Part shown: piece after piece, positions 1-7,983 of the stretch
How the letters are laid out: every line of letters starts with the position of its first letter
How positions within the stretch are numbered: the first letter of the stretch is position 1
DNA from: Gracilibacillus boraciitolerans JCM 21714
Lineage (GTDB): Bacteria > Bacillota > Bacilli > Bacillales > Amphibacillaceae
DNA length: 64,000 nucleotides
Assembly: GCF_000521485.1 (NCBI RefSeq)
Contig: NZ_BAVS01000004.1
Location: 1-64,000, forward strand
Reading direction: 5' to 3'
Translations under genes and position numbers: made by a program
Notes under the pieces: model-generated
The model's database searches: none
Seen by the model: the letters and a program-made list of their open reading frames with translations, nothing else
Told to the model about the DNA's origin: nothing

Positions 1-1168
1 GGCCCCCCCACAGGAAAGAATGCTTTTCAGGCTGGTAAGTGGATATTGATCTTTTAAGACAATCTCTTCTTTCATTAAAGTATCTAAATATTTTGGACTT
101 GTTCCAAAATGCGTAACATGTACCTGTTCTGCAATATCCCAAAGATGGGCCGGGTTATCTGGTAAAACCGGTGAGCCATCATACAACAAGATCGACGCAT
201 TACTTGCAAGTCCTGATACGAGCCACGGATACATCATCCAGGCTGTGTTGGTATACCAATAAAGCACATCTCCTTCATGGACATCACAGTGTAATTGATG
301 CTCCTTCACATGCTGTAATAAAGTCCCCCCCTACTGAGTGTATAATCGCTTTCGGTAAACCAGTTGTACCTGAAGTATATAAAATATATAAGGGATCACG
401 AAATCCAACTTGTTCAAACTGAGGTACCTGGGCATCATTGTCTATTAGGTCCTCCCAATTGCTTGCATTCGGAATTTCCCCTGCCATAGTAACCACATGT
501 GAGATGCTATTAATTTGCCTGATTGTTTCCTGAACCTTATCCGAAATATCAAAGGACTTTTGCTTATATTGATAGGTTAAATTAGCTAGTAATATTTTCG
601 GTTGTACCTGTCCGATTCGATCAATGATGCCCTTCGAACCAAAATCCGGAGAACAGGATGTCCAGACAGCACCTAGAGAAGCGGTAGCTAGAAGTGCCAC
701 TAATCCTTCGATATTGTTGGTAGTAATTCCAGCCACTCGATCCCCTTTTCCTACACCTAACTGTTTTAATCCTGTTTGGGCTTTTGCCACTAATTTGCGT
801 AACTCCAGAAAGGTGACTTGAGCCGTTACTCCTGATTCATCTGCTTGATAGGCAGCAACCTTGTCAGCCTGTCCCAGCAAAAGATTCTCTGCAAAATTAA
901 GCGTAGCCTCAGGGAAAAATATAGCATCAGCCATCGATTCAGCTGGTATATAAGGAGTTTTTCCTTTCTCACCGACAATCCCGGCATAATCCCAAATCTC
1001 TGACCAGAATGGACCGATATATGTGGTCGACCATCGGTGTAAACGTTCGTAAGGAAACAATGGCTGTTGAATTTGATTGGCGAATGCTTGCAAATGGGAA
1101 TTGGAAATGTCTCTCTCTGATGGTTCCCATAATATCGAATTATTTTGCTCTGTTATTTGCAAACTCAT
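1..1168 (-). CDS. Acetoacetyl-CoA synthetase, N-terminal part (runs off window, frameshifted)
   Basis: ATP-dependent ligase joining acetoacetate to CoA, a member of the ANL adenylate-forming superfamily and cytoplasmic. The N-terminus has the family's Trp-rich entry region (LHRWSTTYIGPFWSEIWDY) and the AMP-binding motif YTSGTTGLPKA lies near residue 270. The ATG at 1168 is chosen because a G-rich Shine-Dalgarno sits just upstream. At 325-331 a run of seven C (seven G on the coding strand) shifts the frame. Reading on in the next frame restores family sequence (TLLQHVKEH, then WYTNTAWMMYPW) to the window edge, where another seven-base run (3-9) adds a Gly after LSCG. It is the second gene of the S-box-controlled operon, directly behind the thiolase. 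The remaining C-terminus lies outside the window. The family is clear; acetoacetate as substrate is inferred from the N-terminal type and the thiolase neighbour. Confidence 0.85.
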
Positions 1169-2338
1169 GATTATTCCCCCCTCTCTTTGATACCTCAATA
1201 AGGATAGCTACACCTTGACCGCCACCCCCCCCACATAATGCGGCAATACCTTTTCCGCCGCCACGACGCTTCAATTCATGTGCTAAGGTAAGTACTAAAC
1301 GAAAGCCTGTACCTCCAAGCGGATGCCCGATGGCAATTGCTCCCCCGTTTACATTCACTTTATCCCATTCCAGCTGTAATGCCTGACAGCTTGCAATTAC
1401 CACGCTGGCAAATGCCTCATTTATTTCAAATAAATCAATATCAGCTACGGTCAACTTCTGTTTGTCTAAGATTTTTTTGATAGCGTCGGAAGGTTTCGTG
1501 TGTAAACTTGTATCAGGACCTGCCGTTTCTGCCCAATCAAGGATGTGTGCCAGTGGATCAGCATCCAGTTCGTTAGCTTTTTCTGAAGTAGTGACAATTC
1601 CTATACTTGCACCATCTGTCATCTGGGAAGCATTGCCGGCAGTTATTGTCCCCTCTTTGGTAAACACAGGTTTTAAATTCGCTAATTTTTCTTCCGTTGT
1701 CTGAGGTCGAATTCCCTCATCTTCTTCTAATACACCCTCAAAAGGTATGATCTCTTGCTTGAAGCTACCTTTTGATCGAGCTTCAGCGGCTCTTTGTTGT
1801 GATAATGCGGCATATTGATCCTGTTCTTCTCTAGATATTTCGAACTTCTGGTTATATTGATCGGTTAACACACCCATCGATTGATTACTTAGTGAACACC
1901 ATAAGCCATCATGCAATAGTGTATCTGTCAGTGTCTGATGCCCTATTCCTTTTATTGCTCTAGTCGGGATGAGATGAGGGGCATTCGACATCGAATCGAA
2001 TCCACCAACAATGTAAAAAGATCCTTCCTCCAACTTGATTCTGCGTACCGCATCAATTACAGTAGCAATACCACCAAGACAAACATTATTTAATGTAAGG
2101 GCTGGGGGGGTTTGACTGCTCACTCCAGCTTGATATGCTACGTGTCTTGCAGGGTTCTGTCCTGATCCAGCTTGAATTACCTGCGCCAATAGCACCCCAT
2201 CGATGTGTAAAGCAGGATATGTTTCTAATAAATACTGTAATGGCCTGCTAGCTAATTGAAGCGGTGTGTAAGCTGATAAGGCACCTTTCCATTTTCCAAA
2301 TGGGGGGTTCGAATTCCGTCTAAGATAACGATCGACAT
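1140..2338 (-). CDS. Acetyl-CoA C-acetyltransferase (thiolase), frameshifted
   Basis: Thiolase interconverting acetoacetyl-CoA and two acetyl-CoA. Visible motifs are [13 protein letters not shown], the active-site Cys region LNNVCLGGI, the NEAFASV segment, [14 protein letters not shown] with the catalytic His, and the C-terminal Cys loop [10 protein letters not shown]. The ATG at 2338 follows AAGGAGC and begins [12 protein letters not shown]. Six C on the coding strand at 2302-2307 throw the frame; with four it would read [10 protein letters not shown], the normal thiolase start. Runs at 2104-2110 and 1225-1232 probably add one Pro and one Gly. The frame as written ends at 1140, overlapping the next gene. 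With four instead of six G at 1176-1181 the stop would be TAA at 1171, just before the synthetase ATG. First gene after the tandem SAM riboswitches. Confidence 0.9.
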
Positions 2339-2383
2339 ATATATTGCTCCTTCATTGATTAAGCTGTTTTTATTAAGAAAAAG

Positions 2384-2412
2384 AAAAAAGCCCTCTTGAT
2401 AAAAAGAGGACC
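2384..2412 (-). terminator. Intrinsic terminator of the gene-proximal S-box
   Basis: On the minus strand CCTCTT pairs with AAGAGG across a short loop and is followed by a U-rich tail, about 45 bases before the thiolase start. This is the expression platform of the proximal SAM riboswitch. Confidence 0.85.
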
Positions 2413-2422
2413 TCTACACTCT

Positions 2423-2528
2423 TCTTATCTTTCAGGATTGCTCCTGATGGAATTAGCACCTTTTAAGCTTCCACTTAAAGGTTGCCGGGTTTCTTCGGGC
2501 CAGTCCCTCCACCTCTCTAGATAAGACA
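2423..2528 (-). promoter_or_regulatory. SAM-I (S-box) riboswitch, gene-proximal copy
   Basis: The minus strand carries the S-box core: CTTATC-AGAGAGGTGGAGGGA, CTGGCCC, GAAACCCGGCAACC, the GGTGCTAATTCC segment, and a closing GATAAG for helix P1. Known S-boxes bind S-adenosylmethionine and terminate transcription when SAM is plentiful. A terminator follows directly. This copy lies downstream of, and in series with, a second complete S-box. Confidence 0.93.
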
Positions 2529-2571
2529 CTCTATTATGTTAATATTCTGATAATTTATGAAAATAAAAAAA

Positions 2572-2596
2572 CTCTCTATTATAATGATAGAGAGGC
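2572..2596 (-). terminator. Intrinsic terminator of the distal S-box
   Basis: CTCTCTAT and ATAGAGAG form a stem on the minus strand followed by a run of T. It separates the distal from the proximal riboswitch, so transcripts must pass two terminators. Confidence 0.85.
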
Positions 2597-2613
2597 ATTT
2601 TGAAAACAATGAA

Positions 2614-2728
2614 TCTCTTATCTTTTCTAAGCATAAAGCCTAGATGGATTTAGCACCTGTATTAAGCAAATACTTAATGGTTGCCGAGGTTTCTCAGGGC
2701 CACTTCCCTCCACCTCTCTTGATAAGAC
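2614..2728 (-). promoter_or_regulatory. SAM-I (S-box) riboswitch, promoter-proximal copy
   Basis: A second full S-box on the minus strand: CTTATCAAGAGAGGTGGAGGGA, GTGGCCCTGAGAAACC, TCGGCAACC, a longer P3 stem around ATTAAGTATTTGCTTAAT, GGTGCTAAATCC, and a closing GATAAGAG. It is similar to but clearly diverged from the proximal copy in its variable stems, so it is not a recent duplication. Confidence 0.93.
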
Positions 2729-2769
2729 AAGATAAATAGTTTAAATTTTCATATAAAAGTATAGTTCAC

Positions 2770-2799
2770 ACTTTAGCACGTCTTGAACACACATGTCAA
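2770..2799 (-). promoter_or_regulatory. SigA-type promoter of the S-box operon
   Basis: Minus strand TTGACA (2799-2794), an 18-base spacer and TAAAGT (2775-2770), placing the start of transcription about 40 bases ahead of the first S-box helix. Confidence 0.7.
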
Positions 2800-2837
2800 C
2801 AGTTTTCGACAATATCCTCAACTTCTAATATTTCCCA

Positions 2838-3776
2838 CTATTCATCTTCTTCTAGTTTTTCTAAACCAATTCTGTATAGCTTATCATCATTTTCTTCTGG
2901 CTGTCCTCGTCCATCTGTACGATTACTAATAAAATAAAAAAATTCATCATCAATAAATACATCGCGAATTCTGCCATAGTCTGTAATGATTTCTTTATAT
3001 TCATGCGTTTCTAAATTAAATTCCAAAACTGCGGTACCTCTTAAAGCTGCGACATATAACTTATTATCATGATACGCCATTCCAGATGGCGCCCATATTC
3101 TGTCATCTCCAGAGGTAAAAAGTGGTGAAACCATATCTTTCTGAGTTTGATTCCCCCCCTCAATCTCTGGCCAGACATATTTTTGCCCAGCTTCTATTTT
3201 ATTAATCTCATCATTTGCATTATTACCGTGTTCACTTGCATAAAAAGTGCCAGATGAAGACCAGGCAATTCCTTGAGGATTACGATGACCATAACTATAT
3301 ACATAAGAGTCAGCTTCTGGATTATCAGAAGGAATAGAACCATCGAGCTCCATTCTTAAAATTTTCCCTCCCAGCGAATTAAAATCCTGTGCAATTTGAG
3401 CGGTTGAGGCATCACCTGTCGTGATATACAGGCCAATCTCAAGTCTACCACCATAATGATAAGGACCACTTGCGATGTTATCCAGCAGCACGTCATCTTC
3501 AGTCCAAATGTTGCCTGGCCTTTCTGTCACATAGATGCTATTTTCATGTTCATCAATAGACCAAGGCACATCTAAGTTTTCAGCTAATACTGTTAAATCT
3601 GTTTTTGGCTTTTCTTCTTCCATTGTATGATTTTCATCTTCAGATGGCTGACTTTCCTCTTCATCTGTTGTCTGATTATGGTCTTCACTTGTTTGGCTCT
3701 CTTCCATATCCTCATTTAAGGAACAGCCATTAATAATTAATCCAAAGAAAAGAATAGGTGTGAGTAACTTTTTCAT
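2838..3776 (-). CDS. PQQ-dependent sugar dehydrogenase-like lipoprotein (GSDH family) with internal gap
   Basis: Probable extracytoplasmic lipoprotein: a short hydrophobic signal ends in the lipobox INGC, followed by an acidic Glu/Asp-rich linker to about residue 55. The rest matches glucose/sorbosone dehydrogenases such as B. subtilis YliI: VPWSID, YVTERPGN, ITTGDAS, SLGGKILRM, YSYGHRNPQGIAW, ASEHGNNANDEIN, WAPSGMAYH, ISNRTDGRGQP. Compared with the family, roughly 55 residues are missing between ERPGN and WTEDDVLLDN, including the usual GLLG-HPDF part, and a further four or five after RLEIG. Both gaps are in frame. A seven-C run at 3153-3159 may add one Gly (IEGGNQ). Without the missing blade the beta-propeller may not be functional, or the assembly is collapsed here. 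Confidence 0.8.
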   Translation of the reverse strand: MKKLLTPILFFGLIINGCSLNEDMEESQTSEDHNQTTDEEESQPSEDENHTMEEEKPKTDLTVLAENLDVPWSIDEHENSIYVTERPGNIWTEDDVLLDNIASGPYHYGGRLEIGLYITTGDASTAQIAQDFNSLGGKILRMELDGSIPSDNPEADSYVYSYGHRNPQGIAWSSSGTFYASEHGNNANDEINKIEAGQKYVWPEIEGGNQTQKDMVSPLFTSGDDRIWAPSGMAYHDNKLYVAALRGTAVLEFNLETHEYKEIITDYGRIRDVFIDDEFFYFISNRTDGRGQPEENDDKLYRIGLEKLEEDE

Positions 3777-3934
3777 CGATTAGCCTCCATTACTTTATTA
3801 GAAAAGTCAGGTTTAAGCGCATCATATCAATTTCTGACTGGTTACATCAAGATATTCAAACCTAACTGATTATATTGCTTGTTGACACACGATAAAAAAA
3901 GTAAAATAGATTGTAGAAAGGTTAGGTGGAACAA

Positions 3935-4282
3935 ATGAATAATGAACAAACCAATGCAGCATTGCCTCCAAAAACCTGTACCATCGATCGATTGATTACG
4001 GTACCTTCTGATATAAACAAAACTTTAGAAGGAAAGAAAACGGCCACAAGACGGAATGGGCGTTATGCAGATATTGGAGAAATAATGAAATTAGAAGATC
4101 AACAATTTAGAATAGATCATGTTTATCAGCAAACACTTGGAGAACTTACCGATGAACACGCAAAACAAGAAGGATATGCAAATCTAGAGCAATATAAAGA
4201 AGCTATTTTGGCAATGCATCCAGGTATGCCTTGGGCACCAAAAATGAAGGTATGGGTGCATGAATTCAGTAGAATAAATTAA
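3935..4282 (+). CDS. ASCH-domain protein
   Basis: Small soluble protein of 115 residues with the ASCH fold pattern: an early hydrophobic strand (TIDRLITVP), the basic G-K-K-T-A-T-R-R motif and the C-terminal KVWVHEF strand. ASCH proteins are thought to bind RNA or modified nucleosides, and some are amidohydrolases. The precise role here is unknown. The ATG at 3935 is preferred over an in-frame GTG at 3926 because AGGTGG overlaps that GTG and is well spaced for the ATG. It is divergent from the lipoprotein gene and is followed by a bidirectional terminator. Confidence 0.75.
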   Translation: MNNEQTNAALPPKTCTIDRLITVPSDINKTLEGKKTATRRNGRYADIGEIMKLEDQQFRIDHVYQQTLGELTDEHAKQEGYANLEQYKEAILAMHPGMPWAPKMKVWVHEFSRIN

Positions 4283-4292
4283 AAATTAGAAA

Positions 4293-4322
4293 AAGAAGCT
4301 CACACTATACATGAGCTTCCTT
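4293..4322. terminator. Bidirectional terminator between ASCH and cupin genes
   Basis: GAAGCTCA and TGAGCTTC form a stem with A-rich and T-rich flanks on the two sides, between convergent genes. Confidence 0.8.
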
Positions 4323-4331
4323 TTCCCGTTA

Positions 4332-4826
4332 TTAGTAATGATGATTTTCAGCAGCCATTGCCATTGCTTTTGTTGTATGAACAGTTCCAAAAGGATGTTC
4401 TGGTGGTGCATAAATCGAATAAAGTTTAAGCGGTTCTTGTCCGGTATTGATAATATTATGCCACTTACCAGCCGGTACCATTACCGCAAAATCATCGCAA
4501 ACAAACTGTTGGAAATTCAATTGATCTCTCCTGTCCCCCATGAGCACAAGACCCTGCCCTCGTTCTATCCGTAAAAATTGATCTGTATGTGGATGAGATT
4601 CCAATCCAATGTCTTCCCCAACACCAATACACATTAATGTTACCTGCAAATGTTCTCCCGTCCATATCGCTGTACGAAACGTATTATTTCTCTTCACAGC
4701 TTGATCTATGTTCACTACAAAAGGCTGCTTACCAAAGTCATTGCCATAATAGTTTAAACCATTATTCTGGTAATTAACTTGCTGAGGTAAGGAGGGCTGT
4801 GATTGATCATAAAGATGATAATACAT
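4332..4826 (-). CDS. Cupin-domain protein
   Basis: A 164-residue single-domain cupin. Motif 1 is seen as ESHPHTDQFLRIERGQG (two His and a Glu for metal binding) and motif 2 as VMVPAGKWHNIIN (third His). The start at 4826 (MYYHLYDQ) follows AAAGGAG at good spacing; the longer frame upstream lacks such a signal. The ending is rich in Met, Ala and His. The likely role is sugar-isomerase-like or storage/spore-type cupin; no substrate can be read from the sequence. Monocistronic, sharing a terminator with the ASCH gene. Confidence 0.8.
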   Translation of the reverse strand: MYYHLYDQSQPSLPQQVNYQNNGLNYYGNDFGKQPFVVNIDQAVKRNNTFRTAIWTGEHLQVTLMCIGVGEDIGLESHPHTDQFLRIERGQGLVLMGDRRDQLNFQQFVCDDFAVMVPAGKWHNIINTGQEPLKLYSIYAPPEHPFGTVHTTKAMAMAAENHHY

Positions 4827-4926
4827 ATTACATACTCCTTTCATCATTTCAAAGATTCCCTCCATCTTATGTATTGGCCTAATTAAAAGTGAGTATTTCG
4901 AAATAAAATGAGCCAATCACTGACTA

Positions 4927-5345
4927 CTAAGTCCTGTAATATGGTTTTAGTAGGTTTCTACTCATATAGATCCAAATGATCGCCAGAATATAACCTAGGA
5001 TACCACCAATAATATTTAAAATAATATCATCTATATCAAATTGACAATCAGAAATGTTGTTTGTGTAACTTCAACAAGTACAGTTGAAAAAGATACTGCC
5101 AGTACTATTTTGCTGAATTTTCGACAACTACGAAATAGCAACGGTAATAACAGGCCTAACGGAAGGAATACCAGTATATTTTCGATAATACTGTTAAATA
5201 TGACAATCAAAGGAAAATGTTCAGAACCTGTTACATAATGGTATGTATTACTAAAAGGTATTAAATTAGAATTAGCTAAAAAAGATTGAAGAAAAGACAC
5301 ATTTTCTGGCTCTACATAGTAATATCCATTTATATTATTGCCATT
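4927..5345 (-). pseudogene. VanZ-like membrane protein, degraded
   Basis: The hydrophobic segments ENILVFLPLGLLLPLL and VLAVSFSTVLVEVTQ are typical of VanZ-like proteins (teicoplanin-resistance family, four to five membrane helices). After IVN the frame is broken near 5038-5041; adding one T would read FDIDDIILNIIGG-LGY, the VanZ signature, to a stop at 4927. The N-terminal first helix is absent: upstream the frame runs into the terminator of the oxidoreductase gene with no start or ribosome binding site. So it looks like a 5'-truncated remnant, with the frameshift either real or an error. Confidence 0.6.
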
Positions 5346-5362
5346 TAAAAAACCGAAAAAAA

Positions 5363-5397
5363 AAGTGCTAACCGCAAAAAGCAGTTAGCATTTTTTT
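5363..5397. terminator. Terminator after the MDR oxidoreductase
   Basis: TGCTAAC and GTTAGCA pair across a ten-base loop, flanked by A-runs and T-runs, so it could act in both directions. It abuts the stop of the oxidoreductase gene. Confidence 0.8.
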
Positions 5398-6332
5398 TAA
5401 ATATTAATTACAATTTTTCCTCTGGTATGATGACTTTCGCTTAACGCATGTGCTTGCTTCAGTCCTGCTTCAGTTAAAGGAAAGCGATGACCTATTTCCA
5501 CATGTAATTTACCCTGTTCTAATAAATCTGCCAGTTCTTTTAACTGTTCACCTTTTGGAACTAACCATATAAAATCAGCTTTGATATTCTTTTGCTTAGC
5601 CTTATCCTGATCAGGCTGACCAGCAATTGTAGCGATTTTACCACCTTCTCCTACTACATTAAAGCTCTTGTCTAAGATATCTCCTCCAAGAGCATCCAGT
5701 ACAAAATCATAATCTTTTAACTCTTCTTCAAAGTCCTGTTTAGTATAATCAATGACCTCATCTGCACCAAGTGAAAGTAAAAAATCAATGTTCTTTGTAC
5801 TTGCGGTAGTTGAGACATATGCACCTTTATTTTTGGCAAGCTGAATGGCAAACGTACCAACGCCACCTGCCCCCCCTGCATGGATTAATACCTTATCGCC
5901 TTTTTGAATATTACCGAAATCAAAAAGGCACTGGTAAGCAGTTAATGCTGTTAATGGTACTGCAGCTGCTTCTTCAAAACTGATGTTATCAGGAATTGGA
6001 GCTAATAAATTTTCATCTACAATGGTATATTCAGCATATGTGCCACGATTAGTTGTCTCAGGTCGTGCGAATACTCGGTCACCTACCTGAAAATCACTCA
6101 CTCCGTCACCCACTTGATCAATAACACCTGCTGCATCCCAACCTAATATAATTGGGAATTCAAATGGAAGCATTTCTTTTAAATAGCCTTCTCGAAGCTT
6201 CCAATCAATCGGATTTATCGAAGTTGCATGAAGTTTTACAACTACTTGATTTTCTCCAGGTGTTGGCTTATCTAACTCTTGCAATTTCAATTCTTCTTTT
6301 CCACCATATTGTTCAATTACGATTGCTTTCAT
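5397..6332 (-). CDS. Zinc-independent NADP-dependent oxidoreductase (MDR/quinone reductase family)
   Basis: A 311-residue medium-chain dehydrogenase/reductase. The N-terminal GroES-like domain (KAIVIEQYGG, HATSINPIDWKLREG) is followed by the Rossmann domain with the nucleotide-binding motif HAGGAGGVGTFAIQLAK near residue 150 and the C-terminal HTRGKIVI. The structural and catalytic Cys ligands of zinc-type alcohol dehydrogenases are absent, which fits the quinone oxidoreductase/crotonyl-CoA-reductase-like branch. The ATG at 6332 follows AAAGGGTGATGG. It stands alone and is followed by a strong hairpin. The substrate is unknown. Confidence 0.88.
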   Translation of the reverse strand: MKAIVIEQYGGKEELKLQELDKPTPGENQVVVKLHATSINPIDWKLREGYLKEMLPFEFPIILGWDAAGVIDQVGDGVSDFQVGDRVFARPETTNRGTYAEYTIVDENLLAPIPDNISFEEAAAVPLTALTAYQCLFDFGNIQKGDKVLIHAGGAGGVGTFAIQLAKNKGAYVSTTASTKNIDFLLSLGADEVIDYTKQDFEEELKDYDFVLDALGGDILDKSFNVVGEGGKIATIAGQPDQDKAKQKNIKADFIWLVPKGEQLKELADLLEQGKLHVEIGHRFPLTEAGLKQAHALSESHHTRGKIVINI

Positions 6333-6463
6333 TGATCCATCACCCTTTGACTTATAGTTATGAAAAGTTAATCTTACTTCAAATAGCAGATTACCTTCTG
6401 CCATTAGAATACCCTAATTTTCTGAAGAAAAAACATATGGAAGTACAAATAATCAAGCTATTA

Positions 6464-7699
6464 TTATGTTGATTTTTTTACCAGTGCATTTTGATCATAA
6501 CCACGTTTCACCCAGTACCCTATGTGCTCCTGGTCAATCAATTCTATTTTGGTTAACCATTTCACTGATTTATAAGCATAATGCTTGGGGGGGTTATCAA
6601 TCGCACTGGCCCGCCATTTTCCTGACTAATTAATTCTCCATCTATTAAAACGGCAACCATAATATCATCCGCCAAGGCCTGATTTAGTGGTAATGATTCC
6701 GTATATACGCCATCACCTGAAGAGAACTTCACAAACATGGCATCTGACTGAATTCCTGCTTTATTTAATAACTCTTTTAATGGAATTCCTTCCCACGTTA
6801 CATCATACACACTCCAACCTGTCACACAATGAAAATCGCTTAATTGGGCAGAGCGATTTAATTCTAAAAATTGCTGCCAAGTATAGTTCAATTTTTTATC
6901 AACAAGCCCTTCAATTGAAAGAGACCAGTTATCATTAGAAAAGGTTGGCGTTTCTGTAACGGTATAAAAGCGAAAACTGCCCTGTCTTCCATCCGCTGAT
7001 AGAATTTGATGCTGGGGGGGTGAAGGTAATGGCTTCATATCATTTTCTTTCGTTAATGTTTTGCTGACGTCTCCCCCAGCTTGGCAGATAGGATTGAATC
7101 CATTTACCCATTAAAACGAGTGAAATAATGGCGGTAAGTCCACCCGCTACAAATTTCACAAAAGTACGTCGACCTACAAACGGATTACTTTTTTCGATTA
7201 TGATTGGCTCTTCTTTCCCTTCTGGTGTTGGCTTCTGGAGTAAATTTTTAAACCACAAGCTACGGGTAATACTGTGATAGATAATATATGGCAACCCTAC
7301 CCATGTAGCGATATCATGTATTAATAACGCATTAGAACTAACAAGTGGTGTCACCGTGGCTGGAAAGGACAAAATCAGACCAGAAATAATTAGTGTAAGT
7401 AAAATACCAAGCACAAGATAAACGTTAATGCGATGTTTTTTTCTTTTCCTGAGTGTAAGAAGATGCTTTTTGATTTTTGGTAAATAAAATAAGATTGGCA
7501 ATATACTTATTATTCCCATCCAGACATGGACATCTTTGATCCAAACTCTTGTTGCTGGAAAGGTGGAACGGAAACTTGCGGAAACTAAAATTAATCCCGT
7601 TATACTTAAAACCAGAAATAATAGTGCGTTAGAATGGTGTAAGCGTGTTAATTTCTTTGCGAATTTTAAGTTACGTTGAAAAAATATCTTCCAGTTCAT
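6464..7699 (-). CDS. Membrane-anchored molybdopterin oxidoreductase (fusion recovered across frameshifts)
   Basis: As written this is two frames: a membrane part (7699-7040) and a sulfite-oxidase-type part (7038-6562). The first has four to five hydrophobic helices with conserved His (LHHSNALLF, LLIHDIATWVG), a haem b-type layout, then an Arg-Arg pair and a further helix. The second has FHCVTGWSVYDVTWEGIPL, with the Cys expected to ligand molybdenum. A five-C run at 7073-7077 read as four joins them without a stop (PSWGDVSKTLTKEND into MKPLP). Runs at 7014-7020 and 6587-6593 also need trimming, after which the tail reads TPKHYAYKSVKWL to a stop at 6464. About 409 residues, acting at the outer face. 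Electron donor and substrate are unknown; YuiH/MsrP-like enzymes are the relatives. Confidence 0.75.
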
Positions 7700-7941
7700 C
7701 AGCAATCCCCCCCCATTTTTATTATGAAGCTCTGATTCTCGGATACGTTTGATACTATCATAGTATAAATTTTATAAGAATCATAGGAAGAGAAACTCTA
7801 ATGTCTAGAAATCACACCAAAATTCAAAACCACTATATAAAGGAAAAGTGTCTTTCATCTCGCTTATAAGAGACAGTTTTTCTCTTTTTTTGTCCTTCAT
7901 CTCGCATATGAAAGATGCTTTTTTAGCTCACACAACAAAAA

Positions 7942-7978
7942 TAACGATAGGAGAGAAAAAATCTCTCCTATCGTTATT
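7942..7978. terminator. Strong terminator after the FGGY kinase
   Basis: AACGATAGGAGAGA pairs perfectly with TCTCTCCTATCGTT around an A-rich loop. The preceding 240 bases (7700-7941) hold no gene; a nine-base TCATCTCGC repeat occurs twice there (about 7856 and 7896), the second inside a small CTTTCAT/ATGAAAG hairpin. Confidence 0.8.
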
Positions 7979-7983
7979 CGCTC

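Noticed and set aside
4311-4574. Plus-strand gene opposite the cupin
   Set aside because: It is antisense to a clear cupin, begins inside a terminator and has no recognisable domain or ribosome site.
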